The notes beneath the pieces are model-generated. The model did no database searches, was not told the DNA's origin, and saw only the letters and a program-made list of their open reading frames with translations. From Crocinitomicaceae bacterium (GTDB lineage: Bacteria; Bacteroidota; Bacteroidia; Flavobacteriales_D; Crocinitomicaceae): a DNA stretch of 64,000 nucleotides. Every line of letters begins with the position of its first letter. Position 1 is the stretch's first letter. The stretch lies in contig JADJYC010000001.1 in the NCBI GenBank assembly GCA_016719925.1, positions 1 through 64,000 of the forward strand, read 5' to 3'. Positions 38,920 through 50,144 of this stretch are shown here, one piece after another. The translations under genes and the position numbers were made by a program.

Positions 38920-40793
38920 TTATCAAGGTTTTCGAAAACTGAATTGTTGCTTTTGAATTCAGGAACAATTTCTTTCATCAACTGCACAATCTCATTGTTG
39001 TTCTGATTACCAAACAACGCTGTGAGTTGTGAAATAGTTCTGGATATCTCTTCAAAATCATATTCACGAACCTTTGCCACAAGAATCTGCGGATGATGAG
39101 TAGGAATTGTATTTTCTTCTTTAGTTAGTAATTCTTCGTAGAGTTTTTCACCGGGTCTTAAACCTGTAATTTTTATCTGAATGTCTTTGCCGGGTTCAAG
39201 GCCACTGAGTTTAATCATTTTTATAGCCAGGTCATAAATCCTTACGGACTCACCCATATCAAAAACAAAAATCTCTTTTCCTTTACCAATCATGCCAGCT
39301 TCAAGAACCAGCTGACAAGCTTCAGGAATAGTCATAAAATAACGGGTGATATTTTTATCAGTAACTGTTACCGGTCCGCCTGCTTCAATTTGTTTTTTAA
39401 AGAGCGGAATTACTGAACCATTGGATCCAAGTACATTTCCAAAACGGGTTGTAATGAATTTTGTTTTTCCAATTGAATTTGCTGACTGTGCATAAATTTC
39501 AGCAATTCGTTTGGAGCATCCCATGACATTGGTAGGGTTAACAGCCTTATCAGTTGAGATCATGACAAATTTTTCTACCTTATATTTTACTGCCAGATCA
39601 ACCACATTTTTTGATCCCTGCACATTGGTCAGCAATGCTTCTGACGGATTGTCTTCCATCAGCGGAACATGTTTGTATGCCGCAGCATGAAAAACATATT
39701 GAGGTTTGAATGTCTTGAATACATTTTCAAGCCGCTCCGGATTTCGGATATCTGCAATAACAGATTCAGTAATATGCTGTACTTTTTTTTCTATCAGTTC
39801 TCTTTCAAGTTCATAAATTGGAGATTCAGCCTGATCTAGTAATACCACCAGTTTTGGTGCATACTCAACCAGCTGTCTCACAATTTCACTTCCAATGCTT
39901 CCTGCGGCACCGGTTACAAGAATCACTTTGTTATTGAATTCTTCCATCAGCTTGTCCTGATCTAACTGAATGGATTCTCTGCCCAGCAGATCTTCAATGC
40001 GGATAGGTTTAATCTGACCAGTTGTAAACTCGCCGTTAATCCAGTTTGTTGGTGAAGGCACATTTAATGTCTCAACATTATTTGCCAGACAGGTGTCAAT
40101 TAAAAGTCGTTTGTTTTTGTTATCCGGATTTTTTATTGCAAGAATCATCTTGCGGATATTTTTCGATTTTAAAACATGATCAAGTTGTGAGGTATGATAA
40201 ATTGGTAATCCTTCCAGTGAACTTCCTGCCTTCTTTTTATCATCATCTATAAAACAAACTACATTACCTTCCAGATTAGCTTCCTTATCTAACGTGTGCT
40301 TTGTAATCAATCCGTAAATACCTGCGCCGTAAATTGCAGTGGGCAGTGTTTGTTTGGCACTTTTAATTCCTTCAAGATATAACAGTTTAATTGCAAATCT
40401 GAATACAAGCAGAAAACAAATGGTAACAAAAAATTCTACTACCAGAATGGACAACGGAAACAGAAATAATCCATCAACCCAGATAAATTTAAAACTGGAA
40501 ATCAGCGCGAGAATTAAAGTGCCGAAACCAACTGAAAATATAACGCCCTTAACATCCTGAGAACTTGTATGTCGTAAAATGCTGGTGTGAATCTTGAACA
40601 GAAAATAACACGCAGCTCTTACGCAAATAAATACCGGTAAACCTGTAATGAAAGTTTGATATTCTGAATTAAACGGAAGGTTTGATGTGTCAAACCTAAC
40701 CAAATAGGCAACTACCAGTGAGGCGACTGCAATGATCACATCTATTCCAAAAACAGCCCAGCGGGGCGTAATATGTTGCGGTATCCTGATCAC
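38916..40793 (-). CDS. Membrane-bound nucleotide-sugar 4,6-dehydratase/epimerase, CapD/PglF/WbpM-like
   Basis: A 625-residue protein with four N-terminal membrane spans, a Rossmann-like middle domain (TAIYGAGIYGLITKH) and a C-terminal SDR dehydratase domain. The SDR domain has VILVTGAAGSIGSEI, then VMISTDKAVNPTNVMGCSKR carrying the catalytic Lys, then FGNVLGSNGSVIPLF. Relatives act on UDP-GlcNAc, making UDP-4-keto-6-deoxy sugars for bacillosamine, QuiNAc or FucNAc, the first step of many surface glycans. The start codon is GTG (40791-40793), only four bases from a TATTTTTG -7-like box on the minus strand. The gene is intact, and its product could supply the nearby glycan machinery. Confidence 0.87.
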   Translation of the reverse strand: MIRIPQHITPRWAVFGIDVIIAVASLVVAYLVRFDTSNLPFNSEYQTFITGLPVFICVRAACYFLFKIHTSILRHTSSQDVKGVIFSVGFGTLILALISSFKFIWVDGLFLFPLSILVVEFFVTICFLLVFRFAIKLLYLEGIKSAKQTLPTAIYGAGIYGLITKHTLDKEANLEGNVVCFIDDDKKKAGSSLEGLPIYHTSQLDHVLKSKNIRKMILAIKNPDNKNKRLLIDTCLANNVETLNVPSPTNWINGEFTTGQIKPIRIEDLLGRESIQLDQDKLMEEFNNKVILVTGAAGSIGSEIVRQLVEYAPKLVVLLDQAESPIYELERELIEKKVQHITESVIADIRNPERLENVFKTFKPQYVFHAAAYKHVPLMEDNPSEALLTNVQGSKNVVDLAVKYKVEKFVMISTDKAVNPTNVMGCSKRIAEIYAQSANSIGKTKFITTRFGNVLGSNGSVIPLFKKQIEAGGPVTVTDKNITRYFMTIPEACQLVLEAGMIGKGKEIFVFDMGESVRIYDLAIKMIKLSGLEPGKDIQIKITGLRPGEKLYEELLTKEENTIPTHHPQILVAKVREYDFEEISRTISQLTALFGNQNNNEIVQLMKEIVPEFKSNNSVFENLDK

Positions 40794-40894
40794 CTTACAA
40801 AAATAGGTCTAATACTACGTACTACGTATAAAATTCAAAAAAGATAGCGTTTGATTTATTCAACTGCCCGGTTCAGTCATTAACGCAAGAAGGA

Positions 40895-41557
40895 TCAGAA
40901 TAAATTTGCTGAATTTTTAACCTGATTAAGATACTCTGTAAACCTTGTGAGTTCTGATTTGCGCTCCTCATCCGCAAGTCTGGCAGGAGAGAAACTGATG
41001 AACGGGTTTTTGGTCTGCATTCCAACAAAATAAAACATACCATGATGCACCGGATAAAGAATTGTTTCCAGATTTCCGTTTTTTCCGTTTGGACCGTAGG
41101 CTATTTCAGGTCCGCCTGTAGTTAATACAGCAAAAGAAATTTTATCTTTAAAAGTTCCGGAGTCATAAACTCCTTTACCTGCTCCGTATGAAAAACCCAT
41201 GGCAAATACTCGGTCAACCCATCCTTTCATGATAGCCGGCACACCAAACCACCACAAAGGGAAAGTAAAAATCAACGTATCACACCATAGAAATTTTTCC
41301 ATTTCTGCTTTTACTTCCGGCGTGAACAAATCTTTCTGAAAGGCATTGGTTTGTTCAGCCTGATATTTAAAAAAATCAGGATTGGATAATTCAAGAAAAT
41401 CATGTTTATCTCCAACCGGATTAAATCCCATATTGTACAAATCACTCACTTTAACTTCAGCACCTGCAGTTTGAAAGTGAGCAACAGCCTGATCTTTCAA
41501 TGCTGAGCAAAAACTCTTTTTTTCAGGATGAGCGTGGATGATCAGTACTTTTTTCAT
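40895..41557 (-). CDS. NAD(P)H quinone oxidoreductase, flavodoxin-like (NQO1/MdaB family)
   Basis: A 220-residue cytoplasmic flavoprotein. The FMN/FAD phosphate loop is IIHAHPEKKSFCSAL at residues 6-20, and FPLWWFGVPAIMKGWVDRVF near 99-118 and TTGGPEIAYGPNGKNG near 147-162 are the family hallmarks. It would reduce quinones by two electrons. The gene begins nine bases downstream of the E1 dehydrogenase stop on the same strand and is probably in the same transcript. Confidence 0.85.
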   Translation of the reverse strand: MKKVLIIHAHPEKKSFCSALKDQAVAHFQTAGAEVKVSDLYNMGFNPVGDKHDFLELSNPDFFKYQAEQTNAFQKDLFTPEVKAEMEKFLWCDTLIFTFPLWWFGVPAIMKGWVDRVFAMGFSYGAGKGVYDSGTFKDKISFAVLTTGGPEIAYGPNGKNGNLETILYPVHHGMFYFVGMQTKNPFISFSPARLADEERKSELTRFTEYLNQVKNSANLF

Positions 41558-41566
41558 CTCAATAAA

Positions 41567-43971
41567 TTAATAAATAGATGGATATTTTTGAGGATCAGTT
41601 TCCTGCATCAGTTTATAAATTTCATCAAAAATAGTTTCCGGATTTGGTTTGGAAAAATAATCTCCGTCTGTTCCGTAAGCAGGTCTGTGATCTTTTGCAG
41701 AAATTGTTAATGGTTCAGAATCCAGATGGAAATATGCTTTTGTTTTACTAAAATCTGATCAAGCAGATATGCAGTTGCACCACTTTCCACATCTTCATCC
41801 ACAATCACCAGTCTGTTTGTTTTTTTAAGAGATTTTGCAACATCTCCCGCAATGTCAAAAGGAATTAATGTTTGTGCATCAATCAGTTCAACAGAAACAG
41901 AAACTTCAGCCAATTGTCTGACAACATCCTGACAAATGTTGAATGTTGATCCGTAAGAAACAAGTGTAAGATCTGATCCTTCCTGCACTGTTTCTACAAC
42001 TCCCAAAGGCTCATAGAATTCACCGTAATTTGAAATTGCTTTTTCTTTGATGCGGTATCCGTTCAAAGGTTCAACAACTAAAGCGGCATCATCTGAAGCT
42101 AAAGGGTATTATAAAAACCGGCAGCTTTTGTCATGTTTCTGGGCACGCATACATACATGCCGCGAACAGCATTAATGATCATCCCCATGGGTGAGCCTGA
42201 ATGCCATACGCCTTCCAGGCGGTGACCACGTGTTGAAATAATTAAAGGAGCTTTTTGTCCGCCTTTGGTGCGGTATTGAACTGTTGCAAGATCATCACTC
42301 ATAATCTGAATTGCATACAACAGGTAATCCAGATATTGAATTTCAGCAATTGGTCTTAACCCTCTCATTGCAAGTCCTATTCCCTGACCAATAATTGTAC
42401 ATTCTCTGATTCCGGTATCAGAAACACGGATTTCTCCAAATTGTTCCTGCATGCCTTCCATACTCTGATTCACACCGCCAATTTTTCCAACATCTTCACC
42501 AAAGCTGATTACTTCAGGATATTTATTAAAGTTTGCTTCAAAATTATTTCTCAGAATCAAACGTCCGTCAATCATTTCATCTGCGCTGGTTTGTGCCTGA
42601 ACGGGTTTATGTTGAGTGCAGACTGTGCAGATTGTGAATAGAGGTAAGAAGAATATTTATCGCTGTTTTCATTTGTTTTATTTTCAATGAATGCAATCAA
42701 CTGTTGTTTTGCAGATGAACTTTCACCTCGCATATAACGCAGTGCTTTTTTAGCAGCAGCAAAAATATCACGCTTGATGGGATCCATTGTCTTGCGCAAA
42801 TCTTCAGCGAGTTTTTGGATGAAAGATCCATTGGTACTTTCTGTTGACATTTGATTCAACAATTCGCAAACCAACGTAACATCTGATTTTAACTGATCAT
42901 TAAATTCTTTCCACGCTTCACTTTTTTGTTCACGTACAGTTTTTTTGCCTGCTCGTCAATTGCATTCAGTTCATCCGGCGCAGCCATTTCCGTTTGCAGA
43001 ATGAACTCTTTGAATTTTTCAATGCAGTCCATTTCATTTTCCCATTTCAAACGTTCAGCAGATTTATATCTTTCATGTGAACCTGAAGTGGAATGGCCTT
43101 GCGGTTGATTTACTTCTTCAACGTGAATGAGAACCGGTACATGTTCTTCACGACAAATTTTTATCGCTTTTTCATAGGTTGCACAAAGATCTGCATAATC
43201 CCATCCTTTGGTTTTGAAAATTTCATAACCCGGTTTGTCTTTAGTGCGCTGCATTCCTGATAATGCTTCAGAAATACTTGATTTGGTTGTCTGATATTTT
43301 TTTGGAACTGAAATTCCGTATCCGTCATCCCATACTGAAATTGCAAAAGGAATCTGCAATACGCCTGCTGCATTAATTGATTCCCAGAAAGGACCTTCAG
43401 AAGTGCTGGCATCACCAATAGTTCCAAAGGCAACTTCATTTCCTTTGTTGGTGAAATTGGTCATGTGATGAAGTGCCTTGTTGTTTCTGTAAATTTTTGA
43501 AGCAAGTGCAAGTCCAACCAAACGGGGCATTTGACCACCGGTAGGAGAAATATCAGCAGAAGAATTTTTTTGCTGCATCAGATTTTTCCACGTTCCGTCT
43601 GCATTTAAACTGCGCGTAGAGTAGTGGCCTCCCATTTGTCTTCCGGCTGATGATGGTTCTTTCTCAACATCCGTATGCGCATACAATGCCGCAAAATATT
43701 CTTTCACAGTAAGTGCTCCGATAGCCATCATAAAAGTCTGGTCACGGTAATAGCCTGATCTGAAATCACCATTGCGGAATTGTTTTGCCATTGCAAGCTG
43801 CGCGACTTCTTTTCCGTCACCAAAAATTCCAAACTTTGCTTTTCCTCCCAATACTTCTCTTCTGCCCAATAAAGAACATTCTCTTGAAATACGTGCAAGT
43901 CTGTAATCCTCTAATACTTCAGCAATGTATTTTTTGTCTGTCTGATTAAGTACATTTTGTGCCTGTGCCAT
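41567..43971 (-). CDS. Branched-chain/2-oxoacid dehydrogenase E1, fused alpha-beta (four frame breaks)
   Basis: Thiamine-diphosphate E1 of an oxoacid dehydrogenase complex, about 802 residues. The alpha part has RQMGGHYS, ISPTGGQMP and the ThDP motif GDASTSEG; a linker follows, then a beta part with FGEDVGKIGG, GLAMRGLRPIAEIQYLDYLL and ISTRGHRLEG. Four breaks, each one base short: T7 42940-42946, TT 42612-42613, A3 42101-42103, T4 41738-41741. Correcting all four gives one protein ending KYPSIY at 41567. A separate beta start at ATG 42575 (MIDGRL) is possible. Fused E1 proteins of this length are known in Bacteroidota. Leucine dehydrogenase at 4801 makes matching 2-oxoacids, so branched-chain acids are a likely substrate. 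Confidence 0.86.
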
Positions 43972-44085
43972 GCTGTGTGCTGTTTTGGACCTTAAAGTTA
44001 ACGAAAATCAACGCAATCAAACTCCCTTGCAGGAAATTTGTTGGTAAGTCACTAACTGTGTTGATTAAAATGGAAATTTTTCTTA

Positions 44086-46466
44086 TCAGAATCTGTCTCC
44101 CTGACCTGAGCTGGACTCCTGAATGTTAGCCGCTTGTTTCAGTCTTCCGAACTTGTAATAGATACCTGCTTTGAATGTGGTAAATTCATATTGACCTTTA
44201 CTTGAATAAATAAAATTGCTGTAGTAATCAGTTGAATTACTTTTTGGCGGAATGATATTGGCAACATCCACATATAATTGAACATCACCCTTTTTATATT
44301 TTTTTGTCACACGCAGTCCCCAGTTAGCTCTGACGTTGGATATAGACCAGGCTGAACCCCATCTCATTACATGCAGTGTATTCATGATACTGAAATCATT
44401 TTTCAGATTAAAAGTCAGATAAGAGTACGCACCAAAACTGATGGCAGAAAATTGATCGCGTTTGAATTCAGGTTTAAATTCATACATATTGTAACTGACC
44501 CAGAAAGAATTCCACCCGCTGAGCCATTTTTTTATCTGAACCGGAATATTCACATCAGCGCCGTATGATTGAGTAACCTTAGCATTCCAAGGTGTTGTAA
44601 TACTTAAAAAACTGGAGTCATCAATGAATGAAATCTGAGAAATTGGATTTTGGGCATTCGAATAATAAACAGAAAAACTGTAGTTGTCAAAAAAGTCAAA
44701 ATCGAATCCAAAACTTTGTTTAATGGATGGCTGTAAATAAGGATTTCCGTAAGAGATGCTCAAGCTGTCCTGCAGTTTTACAAAGGGATCATAATCTGAA
44801 AACTGCGGGCGGTTTACACCCGAATTGTAATACATTCTAATTCCAAGTTTATCATTTGGTTTGTAAAAAATACTGCCGTTTGGAAAAGGAAGAATATAAA
44901 GTGAATCAATAAATTGTTTATTCAGCGAATTGCTGTAACCGTTGAGTCCGGTGAACTCGCCGGTAATGCCGGCTCTGAAACTGAATCTGCTCCAGCTTTT
45001 GGTAATTTCGGCATAAACAGATCCAATTTTTTCTTTGTAATCATAAGAGTTCGAATAGAGGTTGTCTTCAATCCATTGATCATTTTCACGGTTGTATTGA
45101 TAATACGTTTTACTGTTTCTTAAATCACTGTAATAAATTCCGGTTTGAAGCACCCAGCCGGATGTATCAAAAATATGCTCGTAATTGATTTTTAATTCAC
45201 CTGCCAGAGGCTGATCAAAAGATTCATTTTTAATGCTGAACTCTGAATTTAGTCCGCTGGATTCATTCGAGAATGTGTTTGTAGCAGTACTGTTACTGCT
45301 GCCAATTTTGTGTGAAATATTCAGATTAAATTCCAGATTACTTTTATTCGAATCAGTTTCAATTTTATAATTGAGATATCCGCTGTTGTTCAGTCTTAAA
45401 CCGGTTGGATCAGAAAAACCGCTTTTGTACGTTTCTAAGATATTTCCGGTGTAGTAAGAAGTCGAGTTGAAATTTTCACTTGAATTCATCCAGGAATGTC
45501 CCCTGAAACCAGCGCTTAATTTTTGTTTTTTATTTATGTGATAAGCTGCTTTCAGATTATATGACATAGAACCGTTCCAGCCTGTAAAATTACTGTTTGA
45601 TGAAGTTGAACGGTCCTGATCATCTGTAGTAGTACCTTCTGTATTTGTATATCCGTTTCTCTGCGAATAATTGATTCCGATGTTTGCGCTGGTAGAGAAT
45701 TTTTTTCTTTTGATGTTGATGCCTGTATTAAATGTACCTGCCGGCATTAGTTGCGTGCTCAGTCCACCGGATGCACTGATATTCATGTTGTACCCTTCCA
45801 GCGTAAAGTTTCTGGTGTAAATTTCTATGACGCCGTTTGAACTTCCCTGACCGCGGTATTTGGCTGACGGATTGGTAATAATCTCCATGCTTTCTATCAT
45901 GTTTGCCGGAATAGCTTTCAGTTCATCGTTGGTAATAATAGGTTGTCTGTCAATTAAAATTAATGGAGTTCCCTTTCCAATAATTTCAATACTCTCTCCA
46001 TCCGGTGATGTTAGTTTTGGTGAAGCAACTAGAATATCATAAAGTGAACTTAAAGTTTGAAGTGTTGTACCCTGAACATTGATTTTTATTCCGTCAATGG
46101 TTCGCTGAAATTCTGGTTTTTATAAACAATGTCAACGGTTTGAAGTGTCCGTTGTGATGAAAAACGGACAAGCGGAACAGAGATTAAAGATGGAGTGTAT
46201 GAAAAAGGAATTATAGAATCTTTATATCCGGCCAGACTGATTTTGACATAATAATCTTTTCCCTCTTCCGCTTTGAATTCAGTTTGATAATAGGTACTGT
46301 CAATATATCCGCCTTTTACAAGTACTGAATCAGGCAGTGAATAAATAATAAATTGTCCAAACGGACTTGATGCGGAATCTACTTCAACATATCCTTCAAA
46401 TTTTGTAAGCTGAGAGAATGAAGAGTGTGAACTGACAAGCAAAATTAAAAGGAGAACTATTCGCAT
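44086..46466 (-). CDS. Outer-membrane beta-barrel receptor, TonB-receptor-like (one frame break)
   Basis: About 794 residues. The signal peptide (MRIVLLLILLVSSHSSFSQ) is followed by a carboxypeptidase-regulatory-like domain. The plug segment is ILIDRQPIITNDELKAIPANMIESMEIITNPSAKY, after which comes a long beta barrel of the OMP_b-brl type ending in alternating aromatic strands. Relatives take up or bind unknown nutrients. The frame breaks at the T5 run 46117-46121 (one base short); with six bases it reads VYKKPEFQRTIDGIKINVQG, the normal junction between the regulatory domain and the plug. It is a paralogue of the divergent gene at 46639. Confidence 0.83.
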
Positions 46467-46598
46467 GGTACAAAATTAAATATGCGTTGCAACATTTAAC
46501 GCACCTGTCTCTTAATATTTCTAAAAATGAAATGTTGAAGATAGAATAAATCAGTATGTTTTACTTCATCATTGAAATCAACCATTTATCCTAGCACC

Positions 46599-46629
46599 TT
46601 GCACAAGGAAATCAGAATAGGTAATTTTG
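46599..46629 (+). promoter_or_regulatory. Promoter of the plus-strand beta-barrel receptor gene
   Basis: TTG (46599-46601), 20 bases, TAATTTTG (46622-46629), with the ATG nine bases further on at 46639. It leaves a very short leader or none. It lies in the 172-base gap between divergent paralogues. Confidence 0.55.
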
Positions 46630-46638
46630 AACAAACTC

Positions 46639-49188
46639 ATGAAAATGTTTAAAGGCTTACTTACTGTTTTATTACTTGTTTTTTCTGTTCAGATAATTGC
46701 ACAACCTGGCGGCGGTGAACGGCCAAAAATTGGAACACTTACCGGTCAGGTGATTGAAGAAGTTTCTAAAAAATCAATTCCGTACGCTAAAATTTTTCTG
46801 TTGAGTGTAAGAGACAGTGCTGTGGTTACCGGAGGTTTATCTGACAGTTTGGGTAATTTTTTAATTGAAGAAATTCCCGCAGGGCCTTACATTGCCAAGA
46901 TTACTTCTTTTGGATTTGCGCCGCTTTTCGTTGATTCATTATTTTTTAATCCCCAAAAACCAAGAATAGATTTAGGTAAAGTTTCTATGTCTGCAGATGC
47001 CAATCAATTAGGTGAAGTGGACGTTGTTTATGAACAACAGGAAGTAATTGCTCAAATAGACAAAAAGACTTTTAATGTTGACAAACAGCTTACATCACAA
47101 GGAGGAACAGCACTTGATGTGCTGCAGAATATTCCGTCAATCACCATTGACATGGATGGTAACATCAGTTTACGCGGAAGTGCAAATGTCACCATTCTTA
47201 TAGATGGCAGACCTTCAACAATAACAGGAAGCGGAAGACAGGGGGCACTTGCTTCCATTCCTGCAAGTTCAATTGAGTCCATTGAAGTAATCACAAATCC
47301 GTCTGCAAAATATGATCCGGATGGCATGTCCGGAATTATCAATATCGTCTTAAAGAAAAGTAAACTTAAAGGATTCAACGGAAGTGTTGATCTCTCTGTA
47401 GAAAATGGAATTCCTGAATCATATTATGTTGACACCACAAATAAATTTTTAGGATTTGGTCACAACGCATCTGTCAACCTTGCTTACCGTAATAAAATTT
47501 TGAATGTTTATGGCGGGTACACTTCTAACTGGTATGAGGGCTGGAGAAATTTTGACCAAACTAATGAAACATTTTATGCTTCTGGTTATGAAAAACTGGA
47601 ACAACATCGCACAGGAACACATTTGAGAAGAAGTCAGATGCTGAAATTCGGAACTGATTTTTATATCAATCCGAAAAATACAGTTGGATTTTCTTTCAAC
47701 GGAAATATTGGTGCTGAAGAAAGAACAGGTGATATGTATTATTATCAGTCAGATAGTTCCGGTTTGTCAAATATCTGGCAAAGAGTCAGTGATGATCCGG
47801 GAGATAAATACGGATATGACGGAAACATTTTCTGGGCAAAAAAATTCAATACTCCTGATCACAAATTGGATTTCAGTGCACAATACTCTGCCGGGCAAAG
47901 TACAGAACTGGGTTATTATACAGAGAATATTTACAACACTTCTGACACCGTTCTCTTTTTTCCGGGATCGCTGGATCAGTTTGTTGAAGCAATAGATGGC
48001 AATTCAATAACAACCATTCAGCTGGATTATTTTCGTCCGCTGATGTTTGAAAAAAGTGTGGGTGACAGTTTGATTCGAAAACATCCCGGAAAAATTGAAA
48101 CAGGTGCAAAATCAACAATCCGTCAGGTAAGCCAGGATTATTATCAGGAAACTTTTGATGTTGCTGATGAAAATTTGAATAACAAGTATGATTTTCAGGA
48201 ACAGGTTCATGCTGTGTATGGAATTTTTGGTCAGGAGTTAGGAGGGACAACAGAACTTCCTGCATTAAAATATCAGATAGGTTTACGTGCAGAAATGGTG
48301 ATGATCACATCTGAGGTAGATAAAGATCCTGTTGTTTATACCAACAACTATAGCTCACTTTATCCTTCATTGCATCTGGTAAAACCACTGAATAAAACTA
48401 CTGAGGTTACAATGAGCTACAGCCGAAGAGTGAACAGGCCGGGATTGCAGTCACTCAACCCTTTTCCAAAGTATACAGACCCTTTTAATCTAATGGTTGG
48501 TAATCCAAAACTACTGCCTGAATATATAAACAGCGTAGAAGCAGGATTTGGTTCTTATAACAAAACACTGACTGTTACCGGTTCATTTTATTTCAGATAC
48601 ATGACAGATATGATTCAGCGTGTAAGAAGCATTGATTCAGCAGGAGTTGCAAGAGTTACCTGGTCAAACGTGGATGAAGCGCAGTTTATTGGTGCTGATC
48701 TGATGTTTATTTACAAACCATTCAAATGGTGGAAAATGACTTTATCGGCAAATTTCTCACAGACATATATTAATTCGACATCAGGTGACGCTGATTTGAA
48801 TAACAGCGGCTTCAGCTGGTCATCCAACATGAATCAGACATTTACTTTCAGCAAAGGATGGAGCGGACAGATCACTGGTTTCTACAGATCACCCATGGTC
48901 TTAACTCAGGGCAGATCAAGACCAATGTACAGTATGGATCTGGCAATTAGAAAAACTTTTCTGAAAGACAAAATGTATGTGAATTTTAAAGTCGCTGATG
49001 TATTCAACACCAGACAATTTGGTTACCTAACTGAACAGCCGGGAATTTTTACGAGCGAAGGTTTATGGAAACACCAGTCAAGAAGATTTACAATTTCTAT
49101 CGGATATAATTTCGGTACTGCTGATCCGGACAGAAAAAAGAAAGTACGTGAAGGAGGATCAGGTGAAGGGGGAGATATGGGAATGTAA
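46639..49188 (+). CDS. Outer-membrane beta-barrel receptor, TonB-receptor-like
   Basis: About 849 residues, frame intact. ATG 46639 (MKMFKGLLTVLLLVFSVQIIAQ) is preferred over a TTG four codons upstream, which lies in the -7 box. Next come a carboxypeptidase-regulatory-like domain (LTGQVIEEVSKKSIPYAKIFL) and a plug (LDVLQNIPSITIDMDGNISLRG; ILIDGRPSTITG; ESIEVITNPSAKYDPDGMSG). The barrel ends IGYNFGT, after which a Lys/Gly/Glu-rich tail ends GGDMGM. It shares the plug pattern and the NPSAKY phrase with the divergent gene at 44086, so the two are likely duplicates. The ligand is unknown. Confidence 0.87.
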   Translation: MKMFKGLLTVLLLVFSVQIIAQPGGGERPKIGTLTGQVIEEVSKKSIPYAKIFLLSVRDSAVVTGGLSDSLGNFLIEEIPAGPYIAKITSFGFAPLFVDSLFFNPQKPRIDLGKVSMSADANQLGEVDVVYEQQEVIAQIDKKTFNVDKQLTSQGGTALDVLQNIPSITIDMDGNISLRGSANVTILIDGRPSTITGSGRQGALASIPASSIESIEVITNPSAKYDPDGMSGIINIVLKKSKLKGFNGSVDLSVENGIPESYYVDTTNKFLGFGHNASVNLAYRNKILNVYGGYTSNWYEGWRNFDQTNETFYASGYEKLEQHRTGTHLRRSQMLKFGTDFYINPKNTVGFSFNGNIGAEERTGDMYYYQSDSSGLSNIWQRVSDDPGDKYGYDGNIFWAKKFNTPDHKLDFSAQYSAGQSTELGYYTENIYNTSDTVLFFPGSLDQFVEAIDGNSITTIQLDYFRPLMFEKSVGDSLIRKHPGKIETGAKSTIRQVSQDYYQETFDVADENLNNKYDFQEQVHAVYGIFGQELGGTTELPALKYQIGLRAEMVMITSEVDKDPVVYTNNYSSLYPSLHLVKPLNKTTEVTMSYSRRVNRPGLQSLNPFPKYTDPFNLMVGNPKLLPEYINSVEAGFGSYNKTLTVTGSFYFRYMTDMIQRVRSIDSAGVARVTWSNVDEAQFIGADLMFIYKPFKWWKMTLSANFSQTYINSTSGDADLNNSGFSWSSNMNQTFTFSKGWSGQITGFYRSPMVLTQGRSRPMYSMDLAIRKTFLKDKMYVNFKVADVFNTRQFGYLTEQPGIFTSEGLWKHQSRRFTISIGYNFGTADPDRKKKVREGGSGEGGDMGM

Positions 49189-49208
49189 CTGAATTCAACT
49201 TTTAAATT

Positions 49209-49909
49209 ATGCCTTTAATTGACAGCGTATATATTGTTACCGGAGGAACTTCCGGCATAGGAAAAGAAATTGCCAGAGAGCTGGTCATAAACTTTGCTAC
49301 AGTTATTATTACAGGAAGAGATAAAACTAAATTGAAATCTGTTGCCAAAGAAATAAATGCAATTTATTATCATGCTGATGTGACAGATGATGTACAGATA
49401 AATTCTCTTTTCAATTATACCCTGCGCAAATTCGGCAGATTAGATGGAATTATCAATAATGCAGGAATTGGTGACTGGTGTCCGGTGGAAGAGGTTACAC
49501 GGAAGCGGTTGCAAAATGTATTTGATGTGAATGTGTATGGTGCCGCAATGATGACCGCACGTGCGGCGGTTCATTTCAAAAAACAGAAAAAGGTGATATT
49601 GTCAATATTGCTTCTACAGCTTCAGCAAAAGGTTATGCAAACGGAACTATTTATGCAGCGTCAAAATTTGCTTTGAGAGGAATGACACAATGCTGGCAGG
49701 CAGAATTGAGGCCTTATAATATCCGGGTGATTCAGGTAAATCCGTCAGAAGTTCCAACTGCATTTGGTAAGGCTGACAGAATTGAAAAAGAGCCTGAAGA
49801 AAACAAACTCACTCCGGTTGAAATTGCCCAGGTTGTTATTTCTGCATTGAAAATGGACAACAGAGGATTTATACCTGAAGTAAATGTTTTTGCTACGAAC
49901 CCGTTTTAA
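49209..49909 (+). CDS. Short-chain dehydrogenase/reductase (one frame break)
   Basis: About 233 residues, a classical SDR. TGGTSGIGKEIA near residue 12 binds NAD(P), NNAG at 86-89 stabilises the fold, a Ser lies in NIASTASAK and the active Tyr and Lys are in IYAASKFAL. FabG-like proteins reduce 3-oxoacyl groups, but many close relatives act on other alcohols, so the substrate is open. The frame breaks at the A5 run 49587-49591 (one base short); with six A it reads KKQKKGDIVNIASTASAKGYANG. It follows the receptor gene by 20 bases and may be co-transcribed. Confidence 0.83.
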
Positions 49910-50144
49910 TCAAAAGTTTCTCAGCCAGCGAGGATTTTCCACCTAATTTTAAAAGTCCGCCGTCAATTCCCTGACGTGATTTACTTTTCTGCCCTGTGCG
50001 GCGCATTGATTTGTGTAAATTGTACATAACTCATAATTTTCTTCACTGAAGTTAAATACAAAGAGCGTACCGATTTGTTCAAACTGTGTGAAAACGGCGG
50101 TTGATTGATTAAACGGAGTAATTGGAATATTGATCGCGACGCAA
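49893..50144 (-). pseudogene. Possible broken coding remnant
   Basis: On the minus strand two overlapping open stretches read like protein: INIPITPFNQSTAVFTQFEQ followed by GTLFVFNFSEENYELCTIY in one frame, then SRQGIDGGLLKLGGKSSL up to a stop at 49893 in another. One indel near 50000 would join them. There is no start codon upstream in the first frame, since the neighbouring gene's stop is directly before. The second frame alone has an ATG for about 44 residues. Either this is a degraded gene or a real small gene broken by a sequence error. I do not recognise the family. Confidence 0.3.

Noticed and set aside
42099..43971. Separate alpha and beta E1 genes
   Set aside because: An ATG at 42575 would allow it, but no clear regulatory gap is present and a one-base correction gives a continuous fused protein of the length known for Bacteroidota. 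Kept as a minor alternative.
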